A stretch of DNA of 64,000 bases from Sophora flavescens (lineage: Eukaryota > Streptophyta > Magnoliopsida > Fabales > Fabaceae): positions 1 through 64,000 of the forward strand of contig JAUPTC010000122.1 in assembly GCA_030762895.1 (NCBI GenBank). Direction: 5' to 3'. Below, one piece after another: positions 1 to 14,715 of this stretch. The notes under the pieces were generated by a model, which was not told the DNA's origin, made no database searches, and saw nothing but the letters and a program-made list of their open reading frames with translations. Numbering within the stretch: the first letter of the stretch is position 1; each line of letters begins with the position of its first letter. Position numbers and translations under genes: made by a program.

Positions 1-1520
1 TCAAACCGCCGCCAAAACTACTACATTAATAGTAGATAAAAATATAGCGGCGGTTTTAAACCGCCACAAAATATTAAATATTCGTTTTTTTTTAACCGAT
101 TCAATTCATTATTTGTCTAATTTTTTTAATATCCCCGTTTTAATAAAAACTTTATACTAAGAACTAATAAATTTATTAAATTGATTCACAAAAATGCTTC
201 AAAACCTAATCATTAAAATGATAAGAACATTATTAATAATCCGCAAAAAGCAAAATATTATTCAAAATTATCCTAACATAAAAACATATGTAAATACAAG
301 TTTTTGTTTTTGACACCATTTACATATAATATATCTAATTAAATCAGTGTGATGATGAAATTCCACGATCTTCGTGGTCATGACTAGAGGCGTAAGATCG
401 TCTCACTTCTAGGCGATCAGAATCGCCACCGGAATTGAAAGATAAAATCACAAATTAGATGCGAAAACTAATTTCACAACAAAGACATCCAAATTCAAAG
501 CAAGTTGCAACAATAACTATTTACCCGATTTCCTTAAAATTTTGCATAAGAAAAGCAACTTGGGCTTTCATGTCATCATAGTCAACAAGTTTTGCCTTTA
601 ATGAATCCATTTCAACTACTTGTGCCTTTAACCCATCAACTCTGATTCTAGCTTTTGAATTTTGGCATTAGCTGCTTCCAAGTCACTAGACCGATTAGTG
701 GGTCCATATATTTGAGTTTTGTTCACCCCTAATCCCACACCACTGAGTCGCCCAGGATGCTCTGGTCCAAAACTTTTACAAAAGCCTCATTCTCCGTGAG
801 CAGAGTTATTAATTTCATTTTGTAATTGTTCCTACATATAAGCAACCAGACAATGTTCATAATATGTAACAAGAATCCAAAGAAAACAATTTCCATCCAA
901 ACTTACCGCTTTGAGTCTTGCCTCCTCGCTAACATAGGATCCATCCTTTCTTTTATGAGCAATAGGATACATATCACCTTTACTATAGGTCGCTTGTCTT
1001 GCTTTTCCTAAGTTTTTGTACCATACAAGCAAAGAATGTTATAATAAAATCACTTCATTTCCAAAAATTATTCAACATCATAACAATATATACGATTATA
1101 CCATTTCATCTTTCTTTCTTGGAAGTGACTTTGACCCTAATGTGTGATGAATCACTTGTTTTTGGCGATTTACTGCATTTTTTCAGCTTTTTCCCGCATA
1201 GTTAACAAAAATGACAATCAATAAATGATATATCGAGTTAGGAAAAAAAAAATCAGATTTATGATTATTACCAGAGATTTTTCACTTAGTCTATATTGCA
1301 AATAGACAACCCAATGGTCGGGGGATTTTTGGTGGGTGCAACCGACAATTTTGGTCGAAACTAAGCTCCCAGCTATAAAAGTTATTAAACATTTTGCACC
1401 TATTGTCCTTCCATTTTTTCCCAAGCTAGCAAAGATATACCTTTTGTGACCCGAAACACCGAAACCTGTTCTAAAACCCTAACTATGTTCATCTTCTCCC
1501 TTAAGTTTCTTAAGAACACC
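1..1520 (-). repeat. Array unit 0 (left partial, no terminal repeat)
   Basis: The window opens inside the last two subterminal palindromes, so the terminal repeat lies off the left edge. It carries the longer A-run before the final palindrome (gataaaaatatagcgg) that is otherwise typical of units 22-32. Confidence 0.9.
335..1520 (-). pseudogene. Transposase_24-type gene fragment, unit 0
   Basis: Exon 5 (335-429) is four bases short and its acceptor AG reads CG. Exon 4 lacks a base near 641 and another near 768. The conserved GVGFGV reads GVGLGV. Confidence 0.75.
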
Positions 1521-3396
1521 CACTACAAAAAATATGGTGTTTTTTTGCGGTTTTTATATGTCATATGTGTTTGAAAAAATTTTACGGCGTGCTTAGAAAC
1601 CGCCTCGAAACGATCGTCGCGTAAGGTTGCTTTTTATGGCGGTTTTTCACAAACCGCCGCACTACTTTCGCTAACTTAGTGGCGGTTCTAAACCGCCACA
1701 AAAAACATATTTTGAATTACCTATAAAATATAGAATGGGTTCTAAACCGCCACCAAATACCACAATTTTTAATATACAGAATTATAACGGCGGTTTGTAA
1801 CCGCCGAAAAGATATAGCGGCGGCTCTAAACCGCCACAAAATATCACAATTTTTAATATACATAAATTATAACGCGATGTTTGAAACCGCCGCCAAAACT
1901 ACTACTTTTAAAATATAGCGGCGGTTTTAAACCGCCACAAAATATTAAATATTTGTTTTTTTTTAAACCGATTCAATTCATTATTTGTCTAATTTTTTAA
2001 TATCCCCGTTTTAATAAAAACTTTATACTAAGAACTAATAAATTTATTAAATTGATACACAAAATGCTTCAAAACCTAATCATTAAAATGATAAGAACAT
2101 TATTAATAATCGCAAAAAGCAAAATATTATTCAAAATTATCCTAACATAAAAACATATGTAAATACAAGTTTTTGTTTTTGACACCATTTACATATAATA
2201 TATCTAATTAAGTCATGTGGATGATGAAGTTCCACGATCTTCGTGGTCATGACTAGAGGCGTAAGATCGTCTCACTTTTCTAGGCGATCGTAAATCGCCA
2301 CCTGGAATTGAAAGATAAAATCACAAATTAGATGCGAATAACTAATTTCACAACAAAGACATCCAAATTCAGCAAGTTGCAACCATAACTATTTACCCCG
2401 ATTTCCTTAAAATTTTGCATAAGAAAAGCAACTTGGGCTTTCATGTCATCATAGTCAACAAGTTTTGCCTTTAATGAATCCATTTCAACTACTTGTGACT
2501 TTAACCCATCAACTTCCGATTCTAGCTTTTGAATTTTGGCATTAGTCGCCCAAGTCACTAGACCGATTAGCGGGTCCATATATTTGAGTTTTGTTCACCC
2601 CGAATCCCACACCACGGAGTCGCCCAGATGCTCGGTCCAAAAACTTTTACAAAAGCCTCATTCTCGCAGAGCAGAGTTATTAATTTCATTTTGTAATTGT
2701 TCCTACATATAAGCAAACTGCACAATGTTCATAATATGTAACAAAGAATCCAAAGAAAACAATTTCCATCCAAACTTACTCGCTTTGAGTCTTGCCTCCC
2801 GCTAACATAGGATCCATCCTTTCTTTTATGAGCAATAGGATACATATCACCTTTACTATAGGGTCGCTTGTCTTGCTTTTCCTAAGTTTTTGTACCATAC
2901 AAGCAAAGAATGTTATAATAAAATCACTTCATTTCCAAAAATTATTCAACATCATAACAATATATACGATTATACCATTTCATCTTTCTTCTTGGAAGTG
3001 ACTTTGACCCTAATGTGTGATGAATCACTTGTTTTTGGCGATTTGCTCATTTTTTTTTCAGCTTTTTCCCGATAGTTAACAAAAATGACAATCAATAAAT
3101 GATATATCGAGTTAGGAAAAAAAAAAATCAAATTTATGATTATTACCAGAGATTTTTCACTTAGTCTATATTGCAAATAGACAACCCAATGGCTCGGGGG
3201 ATTTTTGGTGGGTGCAACCGACAATTTTGGTCGAAACTAAGCTCCCAGCTTATAAAAGTTATTAAACATTTTGCACCTGTTGTCCTTCCATTTTTTCCCC
3301 AAGCTAGCAAAGATATACCTTTGTGACCCGAAATACCGAAACTGTTCTAAAACCCTAACTATGTTCATCTTCTCCCTTAAGTTTCTTAAGAACACC
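1521..3396 (-). repeat. Array unit 1
   Basis: 1,876 bp. The first subterminal palindromes are badly decayed (1545-1625). The CTACTA..TAGTAG hairpin is missing, replaced by cttttaaaatatag at about 1900. Shares two rare markers with unit 14. Confidence 0.9.
2204..3396 (-). pseudogene. Transposase_24-type gene fragment, unit 1
   Basis: The exon 4 frame is lost at about 2547 (gtcgcccaag). Carries Ser for Ala in the coiled coil (GLKSQ), as in unit 14. The exon 2 acceptor is altered (CGG). Confidence 0.75.
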
Positions 3397-5260
3397 CACT
3401 ACAAAAAATATGGTGTTTTATGGCGGTTTTATATATCAAATAGCGGCGGTTTGAACCGCCAAAAAATTTTACGGCGGTTTAGAAACCGCCTTAAACGACT
3501 GTCGCGAGTCGTTTTATGCGGCGGTTTTTCACAACCGCGGCACTACTGTCGCTAATTTAGTGGCGGTTCTAAATCGCCACAAAAACATATTTTGAATTAC
3601 CTATAAAATATAGCGGCGGCTCTAAACCGCCACCAAATACCACAATTTTTAATATACAAATTATAACTTTTGTAAGCTAGCAGTGTTCTAAACCGCCACA
3701 AAATATCACAATTTTTAATATACAGAATTATAACGGCGGTTTGAAACCGCCGCCAAAACTACTACATTAATAGTAGATAAAATATAGCGGCGGTTTTAAA
3801 CCGCCACAAAATATTAAATATTTGTTTTTTTTTAAACCGATTCAATTCATTATTTGTCTAATTTTTTTAATATCCATGTTTTAATAAAAACTTTATACTA
3901 AGAACTAATAAATTTATTAAATTGATACACAAAAATGCTTCAAAACCTAATCATTAAAAATGATAAGAACATTATTAATAATCTGGAAAAAGCAAAATAT
4001 TATTCAAAATTATCCTAACATAAAAACATATGTAAATACAAGTTTTTGTTTTTGACACCATTTACATATAATATATCTAATTAAATCTGTGTGATGATGA
4101 AGTTCCACGATCTTCGTGGTCATGACTAGAGGCGTAAGATCGCCTCACTTCTCTAGGCGATTTCAGAATCCGCCACCGGAATTGAAAGATAAAATCACAA
4201 ATTAGATGCGAATAACTAATTTCACAACAAAGACATCCAAATTCAAGGAAGTTGCAACCATAACTATTTACCCGATTTCCTTAAAATTTTGCATAAGAAA
4301 AGCAACTTGGGCTTTCATGTCATCATAGTCAACAAGTTTTGCCTTTAATGAATCCATTTCAACTACTTGTGCCTTTAACCCATCAACTTCTGATTCTAGC
4401 TTTTGAATTTTGGCATTAGCCGCTTTCCAAGTCACTAGACCGATTAGTGGGTCCATATATTTGAGTTTTGTTCACCCCGAATCCCACACCACGGAGTCAT
4501 CCAGATGCTCGTCCAAAAACTTTTACAAAAGCCTCATTCTCGAGAGCAGAGTTATTAATTTCATTTTGTAATTGTTCCTACATATAAGCAAACTGCACAA
4601 TGTTCATAATATGTAACAAGAATCCAAAGAAAACAATTTCCATCCAAACTTACCGCTTTGAGTCTTGCCTCCTCGCTAACATAGGGTCCATCCTTTCTTT
4701 TATGAGCAATAGGATACATATCACCTTTACTATAGGTCGCTTGTCTTGCTTTTCCTATGTTTTTGTACCATACAACAAAAGAATGTTATAATAAAAACAC
4801 TTCATTTCCAAAAATTATTCAACATCATAACAATATATACGATTATACCATTTCATCTTTCTTTCTGGAAGTGACTTTGACCCTAATGTGTGATGAATCA
4901 CTTGTTTTGGCGATTTGCCGCATTTTTTTCAGCTTTTTCCGCATAGTTAACAAAAATGACAATCAATAAATGATATATCGAGTTAGGAAAAAAATCAGAT
5001 TTATGATTATTACCAGAGATTTTTCACTTAGTCTATATTGGAAATAGACAACCCAATGGTCGGGGGATTTTTGGTGGGTGCAACCGACAATTTTGGTCCA
5101 AACTAAGCTCCCAGCTATAAAAGTTATTAAACATTTTGCACCTATTGTCCTTCCATTTTTTCCCCAAGCTAGCAAAGATATACCTTTGTGACCCGAAATA
5201 TCAAACTGATTCTAAAACCCTAACTATGTTCATCTTCTCCTTAAGTTTCTTAAGAACACC
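3397..5260 (-). repeat. Array unit 2
   Basis: 1,864 bp, the shortest complete unit. One palindrome arm in the 84-bp internal duplication is lost at about 3666-3690. Confidence 0.9.
4077..5260 (-). pseudogene. Transposase_24-type gene fragment, unit 2
   Basis: An extra T in exon 4 at about 4423 breaks the frame between the coiled coil and the GVGFGV motif. Confidence 0.75.
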
Positions 5261-7150
5261 CACTACAAAAAAATATGGTGTTTTACATGTGTTTTAGATG
5301 TCAAATAGCGGCGGTTTGAACCGCCTAAAAATTTTACGGCGGTTTAGAAACCGCCTCGTAAACGCACCGTCGCGGCTGTTTTACGGCGCGTTTTTCACAA
5401 ACCGCCGGCACTACTGGCCGTTAACTTAGTGGCGGTTCTAAACCGCCACAAAAACATATTTTGAATTACCTATAAAATATAGAAGTGCGGTTCTAAACCG
5501 CCACCAAATACCACAATTTTTAATATACAGAATTATAACGGCGGTTTGTAATCGCCGTAGTTAGCGGCGGCGGTTCTAAACCGCCACAAAATATCACAAT
5601 TTTTAATATACAGAATTATATAACGGCGGTTTGAAACCACGCCAAAACTACTACATTAATAGTAGATAAAATATAGCGTGTGGTTTTAAACCGCCACAAA
5701 ATATTAAATATTTGTTTTTTTTAAACTGATTCAATTCATTATTTGTCAAATTTTTTTAATATCCCTGTTATAATAAAAACTTTATACTAATAAATAAAAA
5801 ATTTATTAAATTTATACACAAAAAAGCTACAAAACCTAATCATTAAAATGATAAGAACATTATTAATAATCTGCAAAAAGCAAAATATTATTCAAAATTA
5901 TCCTAACATAAAAACATATGTAAATACAAGTTTTTGTTTTTGACACCATTTACATATAATATATCTAATTAAATCTGTGTGATGATGAAGTTCCACGATC
6001 TTCAGGGTCATGACTAGAGTGCGTAAGATCGCCTCACTTCTCTAGGCGATTCAGAATCGCCACCTGGAATTGAAAGATAAAATCACAAATTAGATGCGAA
6101 TAACTAATTTCACAACAAAGACATCCAAATTCAGCAAGTTGCAACCATAACTATTTACCTGATTTCCCTTAAAATTTTGCATAAGAAAAGCAACTTGGGC
6201 TTTCATGTCATCATAGTCAACAAGTTTTGCCTTTAATGAATCCATTTCAACTACTTGTGCCTTTAACCCATCAACTTCTGATTCTAGCTTTTGAATTTTG
6301 GCATTAGCTGCTTCCAAGTCACTAGACCGATTAGTGGGTCCATATATTTGAGTTTTGTTCACCCCGAATCCCACACCACGGAGTCGCCCAGTGATGCTCG
6401 TCCAAAAACTTTTACAAAAGCCCTCATTCTCAGAGCAGAGTTATTAATTTCATTTTGTAATTGTTCCTACATATAAGCAACCAGACAATGTTCATAATAT
6501 GTAACAAAGAACCAAAGAAAACAATTTCCATCCAAACTTACTGCTTTGAGTCTTGCCTCCTCGCTAACATAGGATCCATCCTTTCTTTTATGAGCAATAG
6601 GATACATATCACCTTTACTATAGGGTCGCTTGTCTTGCTTTTCCTATGTTTTTGTACCATACAAGCAGTAATGTTATAATAAAAACACTTCATTTCCAAA
6701 AATTATTCAACATCATAACAATATATACGATTATACCATTTCATCTTTCTTTCTTGGAAGTGACTTTGACCCTAATGTGTGATGAATCACTTGTTTTTGG
6801 CGATTTGCTGCATTTTTTTCAGCTTTTTCCTGCATAGTTAACAAAAATGACAATCAATAAATGATATATCGAGTCAGGAAAAAAAAATCAGATTTATGAT
6901 TATTACCAGAGATTTTTCACTTAGTCTATATTGCAAATAGACGACCCAATGGTCGGGGATTTTTGGTGGGTAACTCGACAATTTTGGTCGAAACTAAGCT
7001 CCCAGCTATAAAAGTTATTAAACATTTTGCACCTATTGTCCTTCCATTTTTTCCCCAAGCTAGCAAAGATATACCTTTGTGACCCAAACACCAAACTGCT
7101 TCTAAAACCCTAACTATGTTCATCTTCTCCTTAAGTTTCTTAAGAACACC
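5261..7150 (-). repeat. Array unit 3
   Basis: 1,890 bp. The AT-rich 3' flank at 5705-5835 carries a cluster of substitutions not seen in neighbours. Confidence 0.9.
5965..7150 (-). pseudogene. Transposase_24-type gene fragment, unit 3
   Basis: Exon 4 is open from its donor to 6374, and the frame is lost at about 6391 (cagtgatgctcg). The exon 2 acceptor CAG is kept. Exon 1 lacks bases in the G run at about 6953. Confidence 0.75.
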
Positions 7151-9040
7151 CACTACAAAAAATATGGTGTTTTTACGGCGGTTTTATATAAATCAAATAG
7201 CGGCGGTTTGAACCGGCCGCAAAATTTTACGGCGGTTTAGAAACCGCCGTAAACGACCGTCGCGGTCGCTTTTTGCGGCGGTTTTTCACAACCACGGCAC
7301 TACTTGCCGCTAACTTAGTGGGGGTTCTAAACCGCCACAAAAAACATATTTTGAATTACCTATAAATATAGCGCGGTTCTAAACCGCCACCAAATACCAC
7401 AATTTTTAATATACAGAATTATAACGGCGGTTTGTAACCGCCGCCAGCTAGCGGCTAGTGTTCTAAACCGCCACAAAATATCACAATTTTTAATATACAG
7501 AATTATAACGGCGGTTTGAAACCGCCGCCAAAACTACTACATTAATAGTAGATAAAATATAGCATGGTTTTAAACCGCCACAAAATATTAAATATTTGTT
7601 TTTTTTTTAAACCGATTCAATTCATTATTTGTCTAATTTTTTTAATATCCCTGTTTTAATAAAAACTTTATACTAAGAACTAATAAATTTATTAAATTGA
7701 TACACAAAAATGCTTCAAAACCTAATCATTAAAATGATAAGAACATTATTAATAATCCGCAAAAAGCAAAATATTATTCAAAATTATCCTAACATAAAAA
7801 CATATGTAAATACAAGTTTTTGTTTTTGACACCATTTACATATAATATATCTAATTAAATCTGTGTGATGATGAAGTTCCACGATCTTCGTGGTCATGAC
7901 TAGAGGCGTAAGATCGTCTCACTTCTCTAGGCGATCAGAATCAGCCACCGGAATTGAAAGATAAAATCACAAATTAGATGCGAATAACTAATTTCACAAC
8001 AAAGACATCCAAATTCAAAGCAAGTTGCAACCATAACTATTTACCCGATTTCCCTTAAAATTTTGCATAAGAAAAGCAACTTGGGCTTTCATGTCATCAT
8101 AGTCAACAAGTTTTGCCTTTAATGAATCCATTTCAACTACTTGTGCCTTTAACCCATCAACTTCTCGATTCTAGCTTTTGAATTTTGGCATTAGCCGCTC
8201 CAAGTCACTAGACCGATTAGTGGGTCCATATATTTGAGTTTTGTTCACCCCGAATCCCACACCACGGAGTCGCCCAGTGATGCTCGTCCAAAAACTTTTA
8301 CAAAAGCCTCATTCTCGTGAGCAGAGTTATTAATTTCATTTTGTAATTGTTCCTACATATAAGCAAACTGACAATGTTCATAATATGTAACAAGAACCAA
8401 AGAAAACAATTTCCATCCAAACTTACCGCTTTGAGTCTTGCCTCCTCGCTAACATAGGATCCATCCTTTCTTTTATGAGCAATAGGATACATATCACCTT
8501 TACTATAGGGTCGCTTGTCTTGCTTTTCCTAAGTTTTTGTACCATACAAGCAAAGAATGTTATAATAAAATCACTTCATTTCCAAAAATTATTCAACATC
8601 ATAACAATATATACGATTATACCATTTCATCTTTCTTTCTTGGAAATGACTTTGACCCTAATGTGTGATGAATCACTTGTTTTTGGCGATTTGCTGCATT
8701 TTTTTCAGCTTTTTCCCGCATAGTTAACAAAAATGACAATCAATAAATGATATATCGAAGTTAGAAAAAAAAATCAGATTTATGATTATTACCAGAGATT
8801 TTTCACTTAGTCTATATTGCAAATAGACAACCCAATGGTCGGGGGATTTTTGGTGGGTGCAACCGACAATTTTGGTCGAAACTAAGCTCCCAGCTATAAA
8901 AGTTATTAAACATTTTGCACCTATTGTCCTTCCATTTTTTCCCCAAGCTAGCAAAGATATACCTTTGTGACCCAAACACCGAAAACGGTTCTAAAACCCT
9001 AACTATGTTCATCTTCTCCCTTAAGTTTCTTAAGAACACC
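7151..9040 (-). repeat. Array unit 4
   Basis: 1,890 bp. Terminal repeat intact. The last palindrome has lost part of its left arm (tagcatggttttaaacc, about 7560). Confidence 0.9.
7851..9040 (-). pseudogene. Transposase_24-type gene fragment, unit 4
   Basis: Exon 4 has an inserted C at about 8165 and a lost base at about 8197. Exon 1 reads on openly to the unit edge because of an indel near 8985. Confidence 0.75.
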
Positions 9041-10928
9041 CACTACAAAAAATATGGTGTTTTACTGGGGTTTTATATGACAAATAGCGGCGGTTTGAAC
9101 CGCTAAAATTTTTACGGCGGTTTAGAAACCGCCGTAAACGACCGCCGCAAGTCGTGTTTTGCGGCGGTTTTTCACAACCGCGGCACTACGGTCGCTAATT
9201 TAGTGGCGGTTCTAAACCGCCACAAAAAACATATTTTGAATTACCTATAAATATAGCGCGCTCTAAACCGCCACCAAATACCACAATTTTTAATATACAG
9301 AATTATAACGGCGGTTTGTAAATCGCCGCTAAGCTAGCGGCGGTTCTAAACCGCCACAAAATATCACAATTTTTAATATACAGAATTATAACGGCGGTTT
9401 GAAACCGCCGCCAAAACTACTACATTAATAGTAGATAAAATATAGCGAGGTTTTAAACCGCCACAAAATATTAAATATTTGTTTTTTTTTTTAAACCGAT
9501 TCAATTCATTATTTGTCTAATTTTTTTAATATCCCTGTTTTAATAAAAACTTTATACTAAGAACTAATAAATTTATTAAATTGATACAAAAAAATGCTTC
9601 AAAACCTAATCATTAAAATGATAAGAACATTATTAATAATCTACAAAAAGCAAAATATTATTCAAAATTATCCTAACATAAAAACATATGTAAATACAAG
9701 TTTTTGTTTTTGACACCATTTACATATAATATATCTAATTAAATCTGTGTGATGATGAAGTTCCACGATCTTCGTGGTCATGACTAGAGGCGTAAGATCG
9801 CCTCACTTCTCTAGGCGATCTGTAATCGCCACCGGAATTGAAAGATAAAATCACAAATTAGATGCGAATAACTAATTTCACAACAAAGACATCCAAATTC
9901 AAAGCAAGTTGCAACCATAACTATTTACCCGATTTCCCTTAAAATTTTGCATAAGAAAAGCAACTTGGGCTTTCATGTCATCATAGTCAACAAGTTTTGC
10001 CTTTAATGAATCCATTTCAACTACTTGTGCCTTTAACCCATCAACTTCGATTCTAGCTTTTGAATTTTGGCATTAGCCGCTTCCAAGTCACTAGACCGAT
10101 TAGTGGGTCCATATATTTGAGTTTTGTTCACCCCGAATCCCACACCACGGAGTCGCCCAGTGATGCTGGTCCAAAAACTTTTACAAAAGCCTCATTCTCG
10201 GAGAGAGAGTTATTAATTTCATTTTGTAATTGTTCCTACATATAAGCAAACTGACAATGTTCATAATATGTAACAAAGAATCCAAAGAAAACAATTTCCA
10301 TCCAAACTTACCGCTTTGAGTCTTGCCTCCTCGCTAACATAGGATCCATCCTTTCTTTTATGAGCAATAGGATACATATCACCTTTACTATAGTGGTCGC
10401 TTGTCTTGCTTTTCCTAAGTTTTTGTACCATACAAGCAAGAATGTTATAATAAAATCACTTCATTTCCAAAAATTATTCAACATCATAACAATATATACG
10501 ATTATACCATTTCATCTTTCTTTCTTGGAAGTGACTTTGACCCTAATGTGTGATGAATCACTTGTTTTTGGCGATTTGTCTGCATTTTTTTCAGCTTTTT
10601 CCCGCATAGTTAACAAAAATGACAATCAATAAATGATAAATCGAGTTAGGAAAAAAAATCAGATTTATGATTATTACCAGAGATTTTACACTTATTCTAA
10701 ATTTCAAATAGACCACCCAAAGGTCGGGGGGGATTTTAGGTGGGTGCAACTGACAAATTTGGTCGAAACTCGGATACCAGTTATAAAAGTTATTAAACAT
10801 TTTGCACCTATTGTCCTTCCATTTTTTCCCCAAGCTAGCAAAGATATACCTTTTGTGACCCGAAATACTGAAACGGTTCTAAAACCCTAACTATGTTCAT
10901 CTTCTCCCTTAAGTTTCTTAAGAACACC
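9041..10928 (-). repeat. Array unit 5
   Basis: 1,888 bp. A diverged patch covers 10637-10790, in intron 1 and exon 1 of the gene copy. Confidence 0.9.
9735..10928 (-). pseudogene. Transposase_24-type gene fragment, unit 5
   Basis: Exon 4 lacks a base at about 10049 (cttcgattc). Exon 1 has many substitutions in the patch 10637-10790, including in the W-rich segment. Confidence 0.75.
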
Positions 10929-12822
10929 CACTACAAAAATATGGTGTTTTTGCGGCGGTTTTTATATGTCAAATATATGGCGGTTTGAACCGCCGCTAAA
11001 AAATTTTACGGCGGTTTAGAAACCGCCTCAGAAACGACCGTCGCGAAGCTGTTTTGTGGCGGTTTTTCACAACCGCTGGCACTACGGTCTCTAATTTAGT
11101 GGCGGTTCTAAACCGCCACAAAAAAACATATTTTGAATTTCCTATAAAATATAGCGGCGGTTCTAAACCGCCACCAAATACCACAATTTTTAATATACAG
11201 AAATTATAACGGCGGTTTGTAACCGCCACAGTTAGCTAGCGGTTCTAAACCGCCACAAAATATCACAATTTTTAATATACAGAATATAACGGCGGTTTGA
11301 AACCGCCGCCAAAACTACTACATTAATAGTAGATAAAATATAGCGATGTTTTAAACCGCCACAAAATATTAAATATTTGTTTTTTTTTAAACTCGATTCA
11401 ATTCATTATTTGTCTAATTTTTTTAATATCCCTGTTTTAATAAAAACTTTATACTAAGAACTAATAAATTTATTAAATTGATACACAAAAATGCTTCAAA
11501 ACCTAATCATTAAAATGATAAGAACATTATTAATAATCTGCAAAAAGCAAAATATTATTCAAAATTATCCTAACATAAAAACATATGTAAATACAAGTTT
11601 TTGTTTTTGACACCATTTACATATAATATATCTAATTAAATCGGTGGGATGATGAAGTTCCACGATCTTCGTGGTCATGACTAGAGGCGTAAGATCGCCT
11701 CACTTCTCTAGGCGATCAGAAATCGCCACCCGGAATTGAAAGATAAAATCACAAATTAGATGCGAATAACTAATTTCACAACAAAGACATCCAAATTCAA
11801 GCAAGTTGCAACCATAACTATTTACCCGATTTCCCTTAAAATTTTGCATAAGAAAAGCAACTTGGGCTTTCATGTCATCATAGTCAACAAGTTTTGCCTT
11901 TAATGAATCCATTTCAACTACTTGTGCCTTTAACCCATCAACCTCTGATTCTAGCTTTTGAATTTTGGCATTAGCCGCTTCCAAGTCACTAGACCGATTA
12001 GTGGGTCCATATATTTGAGTTTTGTTCACCCCGAATCCCACACCACGGAGTCGCCCAGATGCTCGGTCCAAAACTTTTACAAAAGCCTCATTCTCGTAGA
12101 GCAGAGTTATTAATTTCATTTTGTAATTGTTCCTACATATAAGCAACCTGCACAATGTTCATAATATGTAACAAAGAATCCAAAGAAAACAATTTCCATC
12201 CAAACTTACCGCTTTGAGTCTTGCCTCCTCGCTAACATAGGATCCATCCTTTCTTTTATGAGCAATAGGATACATATCACCTTTACTATAGGGTCGCTTG
12301 TCTTGCTTTTCCTAAGTTTTTGTACCATACAAGCAAAGAATGTTATAATAAAATCACTTCATTTCCAAAAATTATTCAACATCATAACAATATATACGAT
12401 TATACCATTTCATCTTTCCTTCTTGGAAGTGACTTTGACCCTAATGTGTGATGAATCACTTGTTTTTGGCGATTTGCTGCATTTTTTTCAGCTTTTTCCC
12501 CGCATAGTTAACAAAAATGACAATCAATAAATGATATATCGAGTTAGAAAAAAAATCAGATTTATGATTATTACCAGAGATTTTTCACTTAGTCTATATT
12601 GCAAATAGACAACCCAATGGTCGGGGGATTTTTGGTGGGTGCAACCGACAATTTTGGTCGAAACTAAGCTCCCAGCTTATAAAAGTTATTAAACATTTTG
12701 CACCTATTGTCCTTCCATTTTTTCCCCAAGCTAGCAAAGATATACCTTTGTGACCCAAACATCAAAACTGTTCTAAAACCCTAACTATGTTCATCTTCTC
12801 CCTTAAGTTTCTTAAGAACACC
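10929..12822 (-). repeat. Array unit 6
   Basis: 1,894 bp. The terminal A-run is one base shorter than usual. The last palindrome has a decayed left arm at about 11340. Confidence 0.9.
11632..12822 (-). pseudogene. Transposase_24-type gene fragment, unit 6
   Basis: The coiled coil and GVGFGV are in one frame. Indels at 12057-12100 replace the GPEHPG motif with an unrelated reading. Confidence 0.75.
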
Positions 12823-14715
12823 CACTACAAAAAATATGGTGTTTTTTATGGTTTTATATGTCAAATAGCGGCGGTTTGAACCACCGCTAAAAATTTTACG
12901 GCGGTTTAGAAACCGCCTCGTAAACGACCGTCGCGAAGCGTTTTTTGCGGCGGTTTTTCACAACCGCTGGCACTACTTGCCGCTAATTTAGTGGCGGTTC
13001 TAAACCGCCACAAAAAACATATTTTGAATTACCTATAAAATATAGCGGCGGTTCTAAACCGCCACCAAATACCACAATTTTTAATATACAGAATTATAAC
13101 GGCGGTTTGTAAACCGCCGCTAAGCTAGCGGCGGTTCTAAACCGCCACAAAATATCACAATTTTTAATATACAGAATTATAACGGCGGTTTGAAACCGCC
13201 GCCAAAACTACTACATTAATAGTAGATAAAATATAGCGATGTTTTAAACCGCCACAAAATATTAAATATTTGTTTTTTTTTTTAAACCGATTCAATTCAT
13301 TATTTGTCTAATTTTTTTAATATCCCTGTTTTAATAAAAACTTTATACTAAGAACTAATAAATTTATTAAATTGATACACAAAAATGCTTCAAAACCTAA
13401 TCATTAAAATGATAAGAACATTATTAATAATCCGCAAAAAGCAAAATATTATTCAAAATTATCCTAACATAAAAACATATGTAAATACAAGTTTTTGTTT
13501 TTGACACCATTTACATATAATATATCTAATTAAACTGTGTGATGATGAAGTTCCACGATCTTCGTGGTCATGACTAGAGGCGTAAGATCGTCTCACTTCT
13601 CTAGGCGATCAGAAATCGCCACCCGGAATTGAAAGATAAAATCACAAATTAGATGCGAATAACTAATTTCACAACAAAGACATCCAAATTCAAGCAAGTT
13701 GCAACCATAACTATTTACCCGATTTCCCTTAAAATTTTGCATAAGAAAAGCAACTTGGGCTTTCATGTCATCATAGTCAACAAGTTTTGCCTTTAATGAA
13801 TCCATTTCAACTACTTGTGCCTTTAACCCATCAACTTCGATTCTAGCTTTTGAATTTTGGCATTAGTCGCTTCCAAGTCACTAGACCGATTAGTGGGTCC
13901 ATATATTTGAGTTTTGTTCACCCCGAATCCCACACCACGGAGTCGCCCAGATGCTCGTCCAAAAACTTTTACAAAAGCCTCATTCTCAGAAAGCAGAGTT
14001 ATTAATTTCATTTTGTAATTGTTCCTACATATAAGCAAACTGCACAATGTTCATAATATGTAACAAAAGAATCCAAAGAAAACAATTTCCATCCAAACTT
14101 ACCGCTTTGAGTCTTGCCTCCTCGCTAACATAGGATCCATCCTTTCTTTTATGAGCAATAGGATACATATCACCTTTACTATAGGGTCGCTTGTCTTGCT
14201 TTTCCTAAGTTTTTGTACCATACAAGCAAGTAATGTTATAATAAAATCACTTCATTTCCAAAAATTATTCAACATCATAACAATATATACGATTATACCA
14301 TTTCATCTTTCTTTCTTGGAAGTGACTTTGACCCTAATGTGTGATGAATCACTTGTTTTTGGCGATTTGTCTGCATTTTTTTCAGCTTTTTCCCGCATAG
14401 TTAACAAAAATGACAATCAATAAATGATATATCGAGTTAGAAAAAAAATCAGATTTATGATTATTACCAGAGATTTTTCACTTAGTCTATATTGCAAATA
14501 GACAACCCAATGGTCGGGGGATTTTTGGTGGGTGCAACCGACAATTTTGGTCGAAACTAAGCTCCCAGCTTATAAAAGTTATTAAACATTTTGCACCTAT
14601 TGTCCTTCCATTTTTTCCCCAAGCTAGCAAAGATATACCTTTTGTGACCAAACACCGAAACTGTTCTAAAACCCTAACTATGTTCATCTTCTCCCTTAAG
14701 TTTCTTAAGAACACC
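12823..14715 (-). repeat. Array unit 7
   Basis: 1,893 bp. Most palindromes are well kept at 12995-13205, but the last one has a decayed left arm (agcgatgtttt, about 13235). Confidence 0.9.
13526..14715 (-). pseudogene. Transposase_24-type gene fragment, unit 7
   Basis: A base is missing at about 13838 in the coiled coil, splitting exon 4 into two frames. The junction codon has Thr (LEATNAK). Confidence 0.75.
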